Below, piece by piece: positions 24,470 to 32,708 of a stretch of 45,985 nt of DNA (its first letter is position 1; each line of letters begins with the position of its first letter). Both the position numbers and the translations under genes were made by a program. The notes under the pieces are model-generated. The model searched no databases and was not told where the DNA came from. It worked only from the letters and a program-made list of their open reading frames with translations. Source of the stretch: Collinsella aerofaciens (GTDB lineage: Bacteria; Actinomycetota; Coriobacteriia; Coriobacteriales; Coriobacteriaceae); contig NZ_JAQLEM010000019.1 in assembly GCF_028209885.1 (NCBI RefSeq), positions 1 to 45,985 on the forward strand, given 5' to 3'.

Positions 24470-25555
24470 ATGGCGCACGATGTAGTCCTGATTCCCGGTG
24501 ACGGTATCGGTCCCGAGATTACGCAGGCCATGCGCCGCGTGGTCGAGGCTGCCGGTGTCCAGATCAATTGGAACGTCCAGGAGGCCGGTGCCGGCGTCAT
24601 GGACGAGTTTGGCACGCCGCTGCCCCAGCACGTGCTCGATGCGGTCGCCGAGACCAAGGTTGCCATCAAGGGCCCCATCACCACGCCGGTCGGCACGGGT
24701 TTCCGCAGCGTCAACGTGGCCCTGCGCAAGCATTTTGACCTGTATGCCTGCGTGCGCCCCTGCCTGTCGCAGCCGGGTGACGGCTCGCGCTTCCGCGACG
24801 TCGACCTGGTTATCGTGCGCGAGAACACCGAGGACCTCTACGCCGGCATCGAGTTCGATGAGGGCACTGCCGAGGTCGAGGAGCTCTCTCAGCTCGTTGA
24901 GCGTTCGGGCCAAAAGACCTTCGCCGCCGATTCCGCGATCTCGATCAAGCCCATCTCCATTGCCAAGAGCCGCCGTATTGTGGAGTATGCCTTTGAGTAT
25001 GCCCGCCGCTGCGGCCGCAAAAAGGTGACGGCCGTGCATAAGGCCAACATCATGAAGGCGACCGACGGCCTGTTCCTGCGCGTTGCGCGCGAGGTGGCCG
25101 CCAACTATCCCGATATCGAGTTCAACGACAAGATCGTCGACGCCACCTGCATGGGCCTGGTCCAGAACCCCAACGACTTCGATGTCCTGGTGCTGCCCAA
25201 CCTGTACGGCGACATCGTGAGCGACCTGTGCGCTGGCCTGGTGGGCGGCTTAGGGATGGCCCCCGGCTCCAACATCGGTGCCGACTGCGCAATCTTTGAG
25301 GCAACGCACGGATCCGCGCCCGATATCGCGGGCCAGGATATCGCCAACCCCACGGCCGAGATCCTCTCTGCTGCGATGATGCTCGATCACCTGGGCGAGA
25401 ACGACGCGGCCAATCGCATTCGCGCCGCCGTTTCTGCCACGCTCGACGAGGGTGAGCAGGTTACCGGCGACGTTCGTCGTGCCCAGACCGGCTCCGTTGA
25501 GGGCGCTGTGGGCACGCAGGCTTTTGCCGATGCCGTTATCGCGCACCTGGCCTAA
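24470..25555 (+). CDS. Isocitrate/isopropylmalate dehydrogenase family enzyme (NAD-IDH-like)
   Basis: 361-aa metal-dependent decarboxylating dehydrogenase. Visible: [14 protein letters not shown] (start), [21 protein letters not shown] with the Ser/Asn substrate contacts characteristic of isocitrate-type rather than 3-isopropylmalate-type, [15 protein letters not shown], catalytic Tyr-Lys region, and the Asp-rich [18 protein letters not shown]. The end [20 protein letters not shown] segment (seen as [18 protein letters not shown]) is present. It most resembles NAD-dependent isocitrate dehydrogenase; homoisocitrate is an alternative. 6 bases after the helical-repeat gene. Confidence 0.87.
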   Translation: MAHDVVLIPGDGIGPEITQAMRRVVEAAGVQINWNVQEAGAGVMDEFGTPLPQHVLDAVAETKVAIKGPITTPVGTGFRSVNVALRKHFDLYACVRPCLSQPGDGSRFRDVDLVIVRENTEDLYAGIEFDEGTAEVEELSQLVERSGQKTFAADSAISIKPISIAKSRRIVEYAFEYARRCGRKKVTAVHKANIMKATDGLFLRVAREVAANYPDIEFNDKIVDATCMGLVQNPNDFDVLVLPNLYGDIVSDLCAGLVGGLGMAPGSNIGADCAIFEATHGSAPDIAGQDIANPTAEILSAAMMLDHLGENDAANRIRAAVSATLDEGEQVTGDVRRAQTGSVEGAVGTQAFADAVIAHLA

Positions 25556-25614
25556 GGCATGCAGACTGCAAACGCCTAAATAGTACTTAAGTGTTTGCGT
25601 ATAACCTGAGAATC

Positions 25615-25643
25615 AATACGCCCGGCGCTCTGTCGGGCGTATT
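25615..25643 (+). terminator. Hairpin terminator after the dehydrogenase
   Basis: AATACGCCCG (25615-25624) and CGGGCGTATT (25634-25643) form a perfect 10-bp stem. The T run after it is weak (TTCTATT), so termination may be partial. A GCAAACGC...GTGTTTGC palindrome (about 25568-25598) lies before it. Confidence 0.6.
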
Positions 25644-25681
25644 CTATTGCGGACTATGTTTCCTAACAAGGAGTAACTGAT

Positions 25682-26767
25682 ATGGGTCTGATTCAAAAGA
25701 AGGACGAGAAGGACGAGATCGACGGCATCAAGATCATCGAGCGCGGCGAAGGCCCCGACGGTGACGAGGACGAGAAGATCGATCTGGTCGCCGGTACGTC
25801 TGCCGAGCACATTGCTGCCGGCACGACCGCCGAGGAGGAGGACGCCCGCCTGGAGGCTCAGATTGCCGCGGATGCCGCTGACGAGAATCTCATGCCCGAG
25901 GAGCAGGATGAGGACAACGACTCCGACGTGGACGACCATGCATCCAAGCACAAGAAGACGATGATTGCCGCCTTTGTGGTTGCAGTCGTGATCGCTGCGG
26001 TGGTCGGCTTCTTTATTGGCAATGGCGGCTTTGGCGGCAAGGGCGTCGGCTCGGCGACTCTGACCGAGGATCAGCTCGATTCGACCGTGGCAAGCTATAG
26101 CTACAACGGCAAGAAGAGCGACATCACTGCGCGCGAGGCCATCGAGAGCCAGTACAGCCTCGACACCGTCAAGGATGGTGACGGCAACTACACCGCTCCG
26201 TCTGCCGACGTTATCCTGTCCTACGTGCGCAACAAGATCCTGCTCGACGCCGCCGAGGACGAGGGCATTACCGTTTCTTCCAAGGAAATGAAGAAGTACG
26301 CCGAGGATTCCATCGGCACCTCCGACTACAAGACCATGGCCACGCAGTATGGCGTGTCCAAGGACCAGGCCAAGCAGATCGTCCGCCAGTCCGCGACGCT
26401 GCAGAAGCTCTACAAGAAGAAGGTGGGCGATAGCTCCGCAAGCATGCCGACCGCCCCGACCGAGCCTGCTGACGGCAACGAGGAGACCGCGAGCAAGGAT
26501 TACGCCGACTACATCATCAACCTTGCTGGCGACGAGTGGGATAGCGAGAAGGGTACCTGGAAGGATGCCGACAGCACCTATGCCAAGGCCTTCGCTGATG
26601 ATGCCTTTACGGCCGATAGCGCTACCTATAAGCAAGCCATGACCGCCTATTACACCGCTTACCAGCAGTATTCCTCGCAGGCTTCGAGCGCCAGCTCCAA
26701 GTGGACTGAGTATGCGAACGGCCTCTACGCCAAGGCCAACATCAGCATCTACGGCCTGTTTGCGTAA
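25682..26767 (+). CDS. Membrane-anchored SurA_N-like protein
   Basis: 361 aa. Acidic, disordered N-terminal region (1-90), one membrane helix (about 93-113), then an extracytoplasmic domain. Around residues 165-245 it reads ILSYVRNKILLDAAEDEGITVSS-like helices with EMKKYAEDSI and KDQAKQIVRQSATLQKLYKKKV, which resembles the SurA/PrsA N-terminal chaperone domain. No peptidyl-prolyl isomerase domain is visible. It may be a folding factor or simply share that fold. ATG 25682 with AAGGAGT upstream; strong terminator follows. Confidence 0.72.
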   Translation: MGLIQKKDEKDEIDGIKIIERGEGPDGDEDEKIDLVAGTSAEHIAAGTTAEEEDARLEAQIAADAADENLMPEEQDEDNDSDVDDHASKHKKTMIAAFVVAVVIAAVVGFFIGNGGFGGKGVGSATLTEDQLDSTVASYSYNGKKSDITAREAIESQYSLDTVKDGDGNYTAPSADVILSYVRNKILLDAAEDEGITVSSKEMKKYAEDSIGTSDYKTMATQYGVSKDQAKQIVRQSATLQKLYKKKVGDSSASMPTAPTEPADGNEETASKDYADYIINLAGDEWDSEKGTWKDADSTYAKAFADDAFTADSATYKQAMTAYYTAYQQYSSQASSASSKWTEYANGLYAKANISIYGLFA

Positions 26768-26809
26768 GGTTTGTCTGCACTACTGCGCGCTAACCGATCT
26801 ACCTGATTG

Positions 26810-26846
26810 AGCCCGCTAGAACGGACAACGTTCTAGCGGGCTTTTT
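26810..26846 (+). terminator. Intrinsic terminator
   Basis: AGCCCGCTAGAACG (26810-26823) and CGTTCTAGCGGGCT (26829-26842), perfect 14-bp stem, then TTTTT. Confidence 0.93.
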
Positions 26847-26879
26847 GCGTTGAGGGCGTGATTGACGGCTTAATTATGA

Positions 26880-27119
26880 CTATTCATCTTTAAGCCCAAA
26901 AAGGCTATCGGCTTCATCGTCGGATATATATTCCAGTACATCGCCTGGTTGGCAGTCGAGTGCCCGGCATATCGCGTCAAGAGTTGAAAAACGTATGGCA
27001 GAAACCTTGCCCGTCTTAATGCGTGACATATTGACCTGGGAGATGCCCACACGTTCCGCAAGCTCTTTGGATGAGATCTTGCGTTCGGCGAGCATGCGGT
27101 CAAGCCGCAGAATAATCAT
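26880..27119 (-). CDS. XRE-type HTH regulator (YozG-like)
   Basis: 79-aa Cro/CI-type helix-turn-helix of the small HTH_26 kind (KELAERVGISQVNMSRIKTGK, residues about 18-38). It is transcribed after the DUF2975 gene with a 9-base gap. Pairs of a DUF2975 membrane protein and this type of XRE protein are common (B. subtilis yoaS/yozG). It is likely an autoregulator of the pair; a palindrome lies in the promoter. Stress or antibiotic roles reported for some pairs are not shown by the sequence. Confidence 0.9.
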   Translation of the reverse strand: MIILRLDRMLAERKISSKELAERVGISQVNMSRIKTGKVSAIRFSTLDAICRALDCQPGDVLEYISDDEADSLFGLKDE

Positions 27120-27128
27120 GGATTCCCC

Positions 27129-27767
27129 CTAGAGCAACTCGTCATCTTGTTTTTGCAGGATATACCCGTAACGGAAGATACTGGCAATCAGGCAAATAAT
27201 CAGGCCTGCAAAGAGCATGGAGGGCTCGAATAACTGGCCGACGAACGCATCGGTAAAGCTGCCGCCAAATCCCGAGAGTATCATTCCCGTGATAACGGCA
27301 CCAAGAAGCCTCACGGCAACGCCGCCGATAAGGAATAAATGTCCTACTCGACGAAGTGTTTGGTTACATTCAAGGTCAAAGGGCCTGCCTTCCTTTTCAA
27401 TGTTGAAGAAAAGCCTGCGCACGCTTATCGCGATGGTAAGCGCGAGGCATGTCATCAAGAGGCTCCCTATGGCAGTGTGACCATCGTGTGCGACGAGCAT
27501 AAGTGGGGCCTGCACATCGGTACCGACGATAGCAAGGCACGGCCCTTCGCCGGCTTGAAGTTCTACGGATTGGAGACACGGGCCTTGGGAGAGGCCAGGC
27601 AATATGAGTAGAAGGTCAATCGCAATGACTGCGAGGAGCCCCAGAGCGAGCGCGGTGGTAATGCAGATCGTGGCCCATTTGCAAATGCGAGCGAGCTTCC
27701 TCAGTTTGGCTACCGTCTGTTCGCGGCTGATGGTTTCATTCGATATAGATGCGTTTCGATGGAACAT
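27129..27767 (-). CDS. DUF2975 membrane protein (YoaS-like)
   Basis: 212 aa from ATG 27767, with GGAGGGG just before it. Four hydrophobic segments spread through the protein, with the DUF2975 pattern RRLFFNIEKEGRPFD near the middle and a terminal RYGYILQKQDDELL. Neighbour of the XRE gene, same operon. DUF2975 function is unknown. Confidence 0.85.
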   Translation of the reverse strand: MFHRNASISNETISREQTVAKLRKLARICKWATICITTALALGLLAVIAIDLLLILPGLSQGPCLQSVELQAGEGPCLAIVGTDVQAPLMLVAHDGHTAIGSLLMTCLALTIAISVRRLFFNIEKEGRPFDLECNQTLRRVGHLFLIGGVAVRLLGAVITGMILSGFGGSFTDAFVGQLFEPSMLFAGLIICLIASIFRYGYILQKQDDELL

Positions 27768-27790
27768 AACCCCTCCAATCGGCGTTTGGG

Positions 27791-27807
27791 ATGATACTTG
27801 TATCATA
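27791..27807 (-). promoter_or_regulatory. Promoter/operator of the DUF2975-XRE pair
   Basis: ATGATACTTGTATCAT (27791-27806) is a perfect 7-bp-arm palindrome that overlaps a minus-strand -10 box TATGAT (27802-27807). Start would be about 30 bases before ATG 27767. The XRE protein is the obvious candidate to bind here. No strong -35 box is seen. Confidence 0.6.
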
Positions 27808-27995
27808 TCAGAATTAACGATAAACGATAAATAATTACGGAGACTGAGTAAGTAATGATTGAAAACGATTAGCGTGAGCTATTAGCTCATTTTGGATGCC
27901 GGAGTTTGGCGCGTGGGGGATAAGGACAAATGACAAAATTTCCTGTGATCGCGCAAGCGCTCCATCGGGTTCCCCTAATTCATATGGGAAAACAG

Positions 27996-28010
27996 CTGCA
28001 AACGATTACA
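27996..28010 (+). promoter_or_regulatory. cre-like site (catabolite repression type)
   Basis: CTGCAAACGATTACA fits the cre consensus WTGNAANCGNWNNCA at 14 of 15 positions. It lies upstream of the mannose-type PTS operon. Whether a CcpA-like LacI protein exists in this genome is unknown. The 702-base gap 27768-28469 contains only regulatory signals. Confidence 0.35.
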
Positions 28011-28016
28011 AGTAAC

Positions 28017-28046
28017 CGGTGAACGGTCGAAAACTACCGTTCACCG
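28017..28046. repeat. Inverted repeat CGGTGAACGGT
   Basis: CGGTGAACGGT (28017-28027) and ACCGTTCACCG (28036-28046) are perfect inverse copies around 8 bases. A half-site-like CGGTAAACGGTCGA lies at 28235-28248, and the same arms recur at 43867-43955 before the second PTS gene. Confidence 0.65.
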
Positions 28047-28314
28047 ATAATCTCAAAACTGGTTCTAACTGGTATTAAGACAAAAAGACCAATTCACATA
28101 TCTTCACAATGACCTGCAATTTTTCTTTACGCTATTTTTAGCCGCCCTGCGTTGTTTAGACACAATAAAAGTTCTGATCTTTTTCCAAAGCATTTCGAAA
28201 CGGTTTCAAAACCGCAGGTAGAAGTATTAACGAGCGGTAAACGGTCGATTTATCACCGTGAGCGGTGCAAAAACGTTTTACCGTATGAATCAACGAAAGC
28301 GACCTCTTCTGGGG

Positions 28315-28352
28315 TGATATAGTGACAACAACACATCACGTGGTTACTACCA
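28315..28352 (+). promoter_or_regulatory. Extended -10 and GntR operator of the PTS operon
   Basis: TGATATAGT (28315-28323) is an extended -10 box. TGGTTACTACCA (28341-28352) follows in the start region; it is a palindrome TGGT-4-ACCA of the kind bound by HutC-type GntR regulators. The same 12 bases occur at 32635 before agaS. Confidence 0.6.
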
Positions 28353-28469
28353 GTTTAGAAACCACTGGTCTTCAAAGAACGCTTTCCAAGAAGCTTTAAG
28401 GGCGAGCGCCCGCTGGCTTCCGAAAATCATCGGACTCAGATCGTACACACCTTCGGAAGGGAAATTTGA

Positions 28470-28913
28470 ATGGTTGGCTTTATTCTTACCGGTCATGGAC
28501 AGTTCGCACCCGGCCTTGCAAGCGCTATCGCTATGGTTGCTGGCGACCAGCCTGCTTTTACCGTCGTTCCTTTTGAGGGCGACCAGGCTGCATCCTACGG
28601 TGAGGATCTCCGCGCCGCTATTACCGCTATGCGCGAGGAGTGCGATGGCGTGCTCGTCTTTACCGACCTGCTTGGCGGCACCCCGTTCAACCAGTCGATG
28701 ATGATTGCCCAGGATGTCGATAACGTCGAGGTTCTGACTGGCACCAACCTTCCCATGGTTATTGAGCTTCTGTTCCTCCGCGGCAATGCCACGCTCGCCG
28801 AGCTTGGCGAGCAGGCCGTGACCGTTGGCCAGACGGGCGTCACCGCCCAGACGGTCGCATCCGTTGCCGACTCCGAGGAAGAGGATATCTTCGGCGACGA
28901 GGACGGCATCTAA
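28470..28913 (+). CDS. PTS mannose-family EIIA
   Basis: 147-aa EIIA of the mannose/fructose/sorbose class, cytoplasmic phosphocarrier. His9 in ILTGHGQFA accepts phosphate from HPr. FTDLLGGTPFNQ is the conserved second motif. The acidic C terminus is a normal end of a stand-alone EIIA. First gene of the operon; its TAA overlaps the ATG of the yajC-like gene. Substrate: N-acetylgalactosamine or a related amino sugar, inferred from the enzymes downstream. Confidence 0.93.
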   Translation: MVGFILTGHGQFAPGLASAIAMVAGDQPAFTVVPFEGDQAASYGEDLRAAITAMREECDGVLVFTDLLGGTPFNQSMMIAQDVDNVEVLTGTNLPMVIELLFLRGNATLAELGEQAVTVGQTGVTAQTVASVADSEEEDIFGDEDGI

Positions 28914-29194
28914 TGGCCGATTTCGGAGCCAACGTCCTGAGCTCCTCGGTCGCTCTTTTAGGCCTGCTTGTCATCATGGGCTTGATTTACACCATCTGGT
29001 CGCAAATCAACATGAAGAAGAAGCAGAAGTACTTCAAGGAGCTGCACACCGAGCTCAAGCCGGGTCAGGAGGTTCTTTTCGCCGGCGGTATCTACGGAAC
29101 CGTCAAAGGCATCGAAGGCGAGAAGGTCCAGATCAAAGTCCGATCCGGAGCCGTCGTAGATGTTTCGCGTTACGCGATTCAGGAGATCAAGTAA
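28913..29194 (+). CDS. yajC: YajC-like protein inside the PTS operon
   Basis: 93 aa: one membrane helix (about 13-30) then a small domain KPGQEVLFAGGIYGTVKGIEGEKVQIKV, clearly the YajC family. YajC is a Sec accessory protein in E. coli. Copies inside mannose-family PTS operons also occur in streptococci, where they probably assist or regulate the transporter. One-base overlap with EIIA shows co-expression. Whether this copy or another serves the Sec translocon is unknown. Confidence 0.85.
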   Translation: MADFGANVLSSSVALLGLLVIMGLIYTIWSQINMKKKQKYFKELHTELKPGQEVLFAGGIYGTVKGIEGEKVQIKVRSGAVVDVSRYAIQEIK

Positions 29195-29230
29195 CTGTCG
29201 TCAGCAAATATCGAAAGGAAGCTGATCAAC

Positions 29231-29713
29231 ATGGCAGAACCCAACATTCTTCTTACCCGCATCGATAACCGACTGGTTCATGGTCAGGTTGCCACCCAGT
29301 GGAACTCCACTCTGGGCTCCAACCTCATCCTCGTCGCCAACGACGATGTGTCGACCAACACCATGCGCCAGAACCTCATGAAGATGGCCGCTCCCGCCGG
29401 CGTCGCTACGCGTTTCTTCTCCCTGCAGAAGACCATCGACGTCATTGGCAAGGCGAGCCCGCGCCAGAAGATCTTCATCGTGGCCGAAACACCGGAAGAC
29501 GTGCTTACGCTCGTCAAGGGCGGTGTGCCTATAAAGAAGGTAAACATCGGCAACATGCACATGTCGGAAGGAAAGCGCCAAGTCGCCACCTCCGTCGCAG
29601 TTAACGACGAGGATGTCGCTGCGTTTAAAGAGCTGCAGGAATTGGGGGTGGAGTTGGAGATCAGGCGCGTTCCGAGCACGCCTGTTGAGGACACGAGCAA
29701 GCTCTTCTCGTAG
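29231..29713 (+). CDS. PTS mannose/sorbose-family EIIB
   Basis: 160-aa EIIB that passes phosphate to the incoming sugar. His17 in RIDNRLVHGQV is the active-site histidine. Domain fills the whole protein (KGGVPIKKVNIGNMHM and FKELQELGVELEIR are typical). Compare the orphan paralogue at 38968, in which this His is Cys. GAAAGGAAG precedes ATG 29231. Confidence 0.94.
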   Translation: MAEPNILLTRIDNRLVHGQVATQWNSTLGSNLILVANDDVSTNTMRQNLMKMAAPAGVATRFFSLQKTIDVIGKASPRQKIFIVAETPEDVLTLVKGGVPIKKVNIGNMHMSEGKRQVATSVAVNDEDVAAFKELQELGVELEIRRVPSTPVEDTSKLFS

Positions 29714-29729
29714 TCTTCGTGATCCACGT

Positions 29730-29780
29730 TGTCAGGAGTGAAACCCTGACATTTTGTACGTGAAATCCAAAGTGCGTACA
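29730..29780 (+). promoter_or_regulatory. Two hairpins in the EIIB-EIIC spacer
   Basis: TGTCAGG/CCTGACA (29730-29751) is followed by TTTTG, and TGTACG/CGTACA (29755-29780) follows. They may be a partial terminator or mRNA-stability elements in the 90-base gap. Confidence 0.4.
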
Positions 29781-29803
29781 TACATTTTGAAAGGAGGAGC
29801 AAG

Positions 29804-30604
29804 ATGGAATTCTCGATCATTCAGGTCGCCCTGGTCTTCGTTGTTACGTTCATCGCGGCAATCGACCAGTTTGACTTCCTCGAGTCTCTCTATCAGCCCA
29901 TCGTCACCGGCGCCGTCATCGGTCTTATCCTTGGCGACCTCAACACCGGTCTTCTCGTGGGTGGTACTTATCAGCTCATGACGATCGGCAACATGCCGAT
30001 CGGAGGCGCTCAGCCGCCTAACGCCGTCATCGGCGGCATCATGGCAGCCATTCTCGCTATCGCCACGGGCCTCGAGCCCAACGCGGCAGTTGGCCTCGCC
30101 ATTCCGTTCGCTCTGCTTGGCCAGCTTGGCGTTACCCTGGTCTTCACGCTTATGTCCCCGCTTATGTCCACGGCCGATAACATGGCTCACAACGCGGACA
30201 CCAAGGGCATCGAGCGCCTGAACTACTTCGCCATGGCTCTGCTCGGCCTGATCTTCGCTGTCGTCGTCACCCTGTTCTTCATCGCTGGCGCCACCATCGG
30301 TCAGACCATCGCCGCTGCTATTCCGACTTGGCTGCAGACCGGTCTGTCCGCTGCAGGCGGTATGATGCGCTTCGTCGGCTTCGCCGTCCTGCTCAAGGTT
30401 ATGATGAACCGCGATATGTGGGGCTTCTTCCTCATGGGCTTTGGCCTCGCGCTCATCACCGTTGCCAACGATTCGCTGGCAACCCCTGCTCTGCTCATCC
30501 TCGCTCTCATCGGCTTCGGCATCGCTTTCTGGGACTTCCAGCAGCAGACCGAGCTGAAGGGTGCAGCTGTTTCTGACGGAGGTGACTTCGAAGATGGCAT
30601 CTAA
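29804..30604 (+). CDS. PTS mannose-family EIIC
   Basis: 266-aa membrane component that carries the sugar path. About eight hydrophobic segments; AAIDQFDFLESLYQPIVTGAVIGLILGDLNTGL is the typical N-terminal part (positions about 18-50), with GGAQPPNAVIGGIMA. GAAAGGAGGAG before ATG 29804. Its end overlaps the EIID start by 11 bases. Confidence 0.93.
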   Translation: MEFSIIQVALVFVVTFIAAIDQFDFLESLYQPIVTGAVIGLILGDLNTGLLVGGTYQLMTIGNMPIGGAQPPNAVIGGIMAAILAIATGLEPNAAVGLAIPFALLGQLGVTLVFTLMSPLMSTADNMAHNADTKGIERLNYFAMALLGLIFAVVVTLFFIAGATIGQTIAAAIPTWLQTGLSAAGGMMRFVGFAVLLKVMMNRDMWGFFLMGFGLALITVANDSLATPALLILALIGFGIAFWDFQQQTELKGAAVSDGGDFEDGI

Positions 30605-31676
30605 TGAGTATGTGATCCCGGAGCACTACGAGGATCTCACTCCTGCTCCGCAGCTCGACCAGAAGACCCTCAACAAGATGGCTTGGCGCTCCTGCTTCCT
30701 GCAGGCCTCGTTCAACTACGAGCGTATGCAGGCCGCTGGCTGGCTCTACTCCATCATCCCCGGTCTGGAGAAGATCCACACCAACAAGAACGACCTCGCG
30801 GCTTCCATGAGCCACAACCTGGAGTTCTTCAACACCCACCCGTTCCTCGTCACCTTTGTTATGGGTATCGTGCTTTCGCTCGAGCAGAACAAGGTTGACA
30901 TCCCCACAATCCGCGCCGTCCGCGTCGCCGCAATGGGCCCGCTCGGTGGTATCGGTGACGCCCTGTTCTGGCTGACGCTCGTGCCTATCACGGCCGGCAT
31001 CACCTCCAACATGGCCATCAACGGCAACGCCGCTGCGCCGATCATCTTCTTGGTGATCTTCAACGTCGTCCAGTTCGCTCTGCGCTTCTGGCTCATGAAC
31101 TGGTCCTACAAGCTTGGCACCAGCGCTATTGACGCTCTGACTGCCAACATGCAGGCCTTCACGCGCGCCGCTTCCATCATGGGCGTCTTCGTCGTCGGTT
31201 GCCTGGTCGTCACCATGGGTGGCACCCAGATCAACCTCCAGATCCCCAACGGCACCACCCGTGGCCTCTCCGCCAATACCGTGATCGTCTCCGAGAAGGA
31301 GGCCGAGAACTTCACCGGTATGGAGGGCATCGATACCGAGACCGCTGAGGCCGGTACCATGGCCATGACCGATGAGGATGGCAACGCCCTCACCGCCACC
31401 GATGCCGACGGCAACGCTGTCGAGTGCGGCGTCACCGATCTGGGCAACGGCATGGAGTCCGTTACCTACGGCACCGTCACCGAGGATCCGGTCAACTTCT
31501 CTGTTGCCGACACCCTCAACACTATCGTCCCGAAGCTCGTTCCGCTTATGCTTACGCTGCTGCTTTACTACATGTTCGCTAAGCACAGCTGGACCCCGAC
31601 CAAGGGCATTCTGCTGCTCTTCGTCCTGGGCATCTTGGGCGCTGGCCCGCTTGGTCTCTGGCCGAGCATCTGGTAA
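30594..31676 (+). CDS. PTS mannose-family EIID with enlarged loop
   Basis: 360 aa from ATG 30594 (GGAGG upstream); usual EIID proteins are about 270-305. Conserved parts: MAWRSCFLQASFNYERMQ, AAMGPLGGIGDALFW, and the C-terminal hydrophobic end. Between about residues 210 and 302, before the terminal helices, there is a hydrophilic Asp/Thr/Glu-rich insertion with repeated DxDGNA wording (TDEDGNALTATDADGNA). It would be outside the cell. In lactococci the matching region of EIID is a bacteriocin contact (family knowledge). Confidence 0.9.
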   Translation: MASNEYVIPEHYEDLTPAPQLDQKTLNKMAWRSCFLQASFNYERMQAAGWLYSIIPGLEKIHTNKNDLAASMSHNLEFFNTHPFLVTFVMGIVLSLEQNKVDIPTIRAVRVAAMGPLGGIGDALFWLTLVPITAGITSNMAINGNAAAPIIFLVIFNVVQFALRFWLMNWSYKLGTSAIDALTANMQAFTRAASIMGVFVVGCLVVTMGGTQINLQIPNGTTRGLSANTVIVSEKEAENFTGMEGIDTETAEAGTMAMTDEDGNALTATDADGNAVECGVTDLGNGMESVTYGTVTEDPVNFSVADTLNTIVPKLVPLMLTLLLYYMFAKHSWTPTKGILLLFVLGILGAGPLGLWPSIW

Positions 31677-31742
31677 GGCTCTAGCTTGAGGGGTGTGTCC
31701 CTACGCGGCTCACACCCCGACCCCTTAAGCCATGTGTATGTT

Positions 31743-31781
31743 AAAAGCCGCGTGCTCGAAAGAGCGCGCGGCTTTTGTTTT
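31743..31781 (+). terminator. Intrinsic terminator of the PTS operon
   Basis: AAAAGCCGCG (31743-31752) pairs with CGCGGCTTTT (31767-31776) with inner GCTC-GAAA-GAGC, followed by TGTTTTT. A further hairpin GGGGTGTG/CACACCCC (31690-31718) precedes it. Confidence 0.88.
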
Positions 31782-31862
31782 TCTTGATGATTCGGGTGTG
31801 GCAGACAGATAATGCTAAACACCCTAGGTAGTTAGCCGAATTCGAGCAAAAGGGAGGATAGG

Positions 31863-32594
31863 ATGGCGATCGGAGCGCGTAAGCAACCGCTGTACGATCA
31901 GCTGGTCGATATTCTGACCGAAAAGATCGACCATGAATATCGCGCCGGTGACATGATTCCTTCCGAGCGCGAACTTTCGGAGCGCTATGGTCTCTCGCGC
32001 ACTACGGTACGCCTGGCTCTGCAGGAACTGGAGCGTTTAGGACTGGTGGTTCGGCAGCACGGTCGCGGTACCTTTGTGACTGACCGTTCGGCAAAAGCAA
32101 CCAATCTTATGCAGTCCTACAGCTTTACCGAGCAGATGCGCGCGATGGGTCGCGACCCCGAGACCACGATTCTCGAGTTTTGCGAGATGGAGGCCGATAA
32201 AAATCTGGCCGAGCATATGGGATTGCGTATCGGCGATCGCATTTTTAAGCTTAAGCGCCTTCGTTCTGCCGACAACATGCCCATGATGGTCGAACGCAGC
32301 TATCTACCAGTTCGTCAATTTCTGTCCCTAAAGCGACCGCTGCTGGAGCGTAAGCCGCTTTACGATGTGATTGAGCAAGACTTTCAGCAAAAGATACGCG
32401 TGGCCGAAGAGGAGTTCTATGCGAGCATAGCCCGTCCCACCGATGCCCATCTTTTGGGAATTGTCGAGGGCTCGCCTGTGCTCGATTTGGTCAGGACTAC
32501 GTATAACGAGTCAAACGAGGTTGTGGAGTATACGCTCTCGGTTGCTCGTGCTGATCAGTTTAAATACAAGGTTTATCACCAGCGTAGTAACTAG
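31863..32594 (+). CDS. GntR-family (HutC/UTRA) regulator of the amino-sugar genes
   Basis: 243 aa. N-terminal winged HTH ([32 protein letters not shown], about 28-59), then a UTRA ligand domain with PMMVERSYLP. Relatives (NagR, DasR, AgaR-type) bind amino-sugar phosphates and TGGT-type palindromes. It sits between the PTS operon and agaS, and the same TGGTTACTACCA site precedes both. AAAGGGAGGA before ATG 31863. The ligand is inferred to be a hexosamine-6-phosphate. Confidence 0.92.
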   Translation: MAIGARKQPLYDQLVDILTEKIDHEYRAGDMIPSERELSERYGLSRTTVRLALQELERLGLVVRQHGRGTFVTDRSAKATNLMQSYSFTEQMRAMGRDPETTILEFCEMEADKNLAEHMGLRIGDRIFKLKRLRSADNMPMMVERSYLPVRQFLSLKRPLLERKPLYDVIEQDFQQKIRVAEEEFYASIARPTDAHLLGIVEGSPVLDLVRTTYNESNEVVEYTLSVARADQFKYKVYHQRSN

Positions 32595-32633
32595 TGTTCG
32601 CATCGTATCCATATGGTGATTCTTTGCATTTAA

Positions 32634-32669
32634 CTGGTTACTACCAGATAACCAACCGAAGTGTATAAT
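32634..32669 (+). promoter_or_regulatory. agaS promoter and GntR operator
   Basis: CTGGTTACTACCAG (32634-32647) is a perfect palindrome outside its 4-base centre; TATAAT is at 32664-32669, so the operator occupies the -35 area. Repression is the simple reading. Confidence 0.7.
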
Positions 32670-32708
32670 TGCACGTCAGAGGATTACTTCTAGAGAGAGG
32701 TATTAGAA

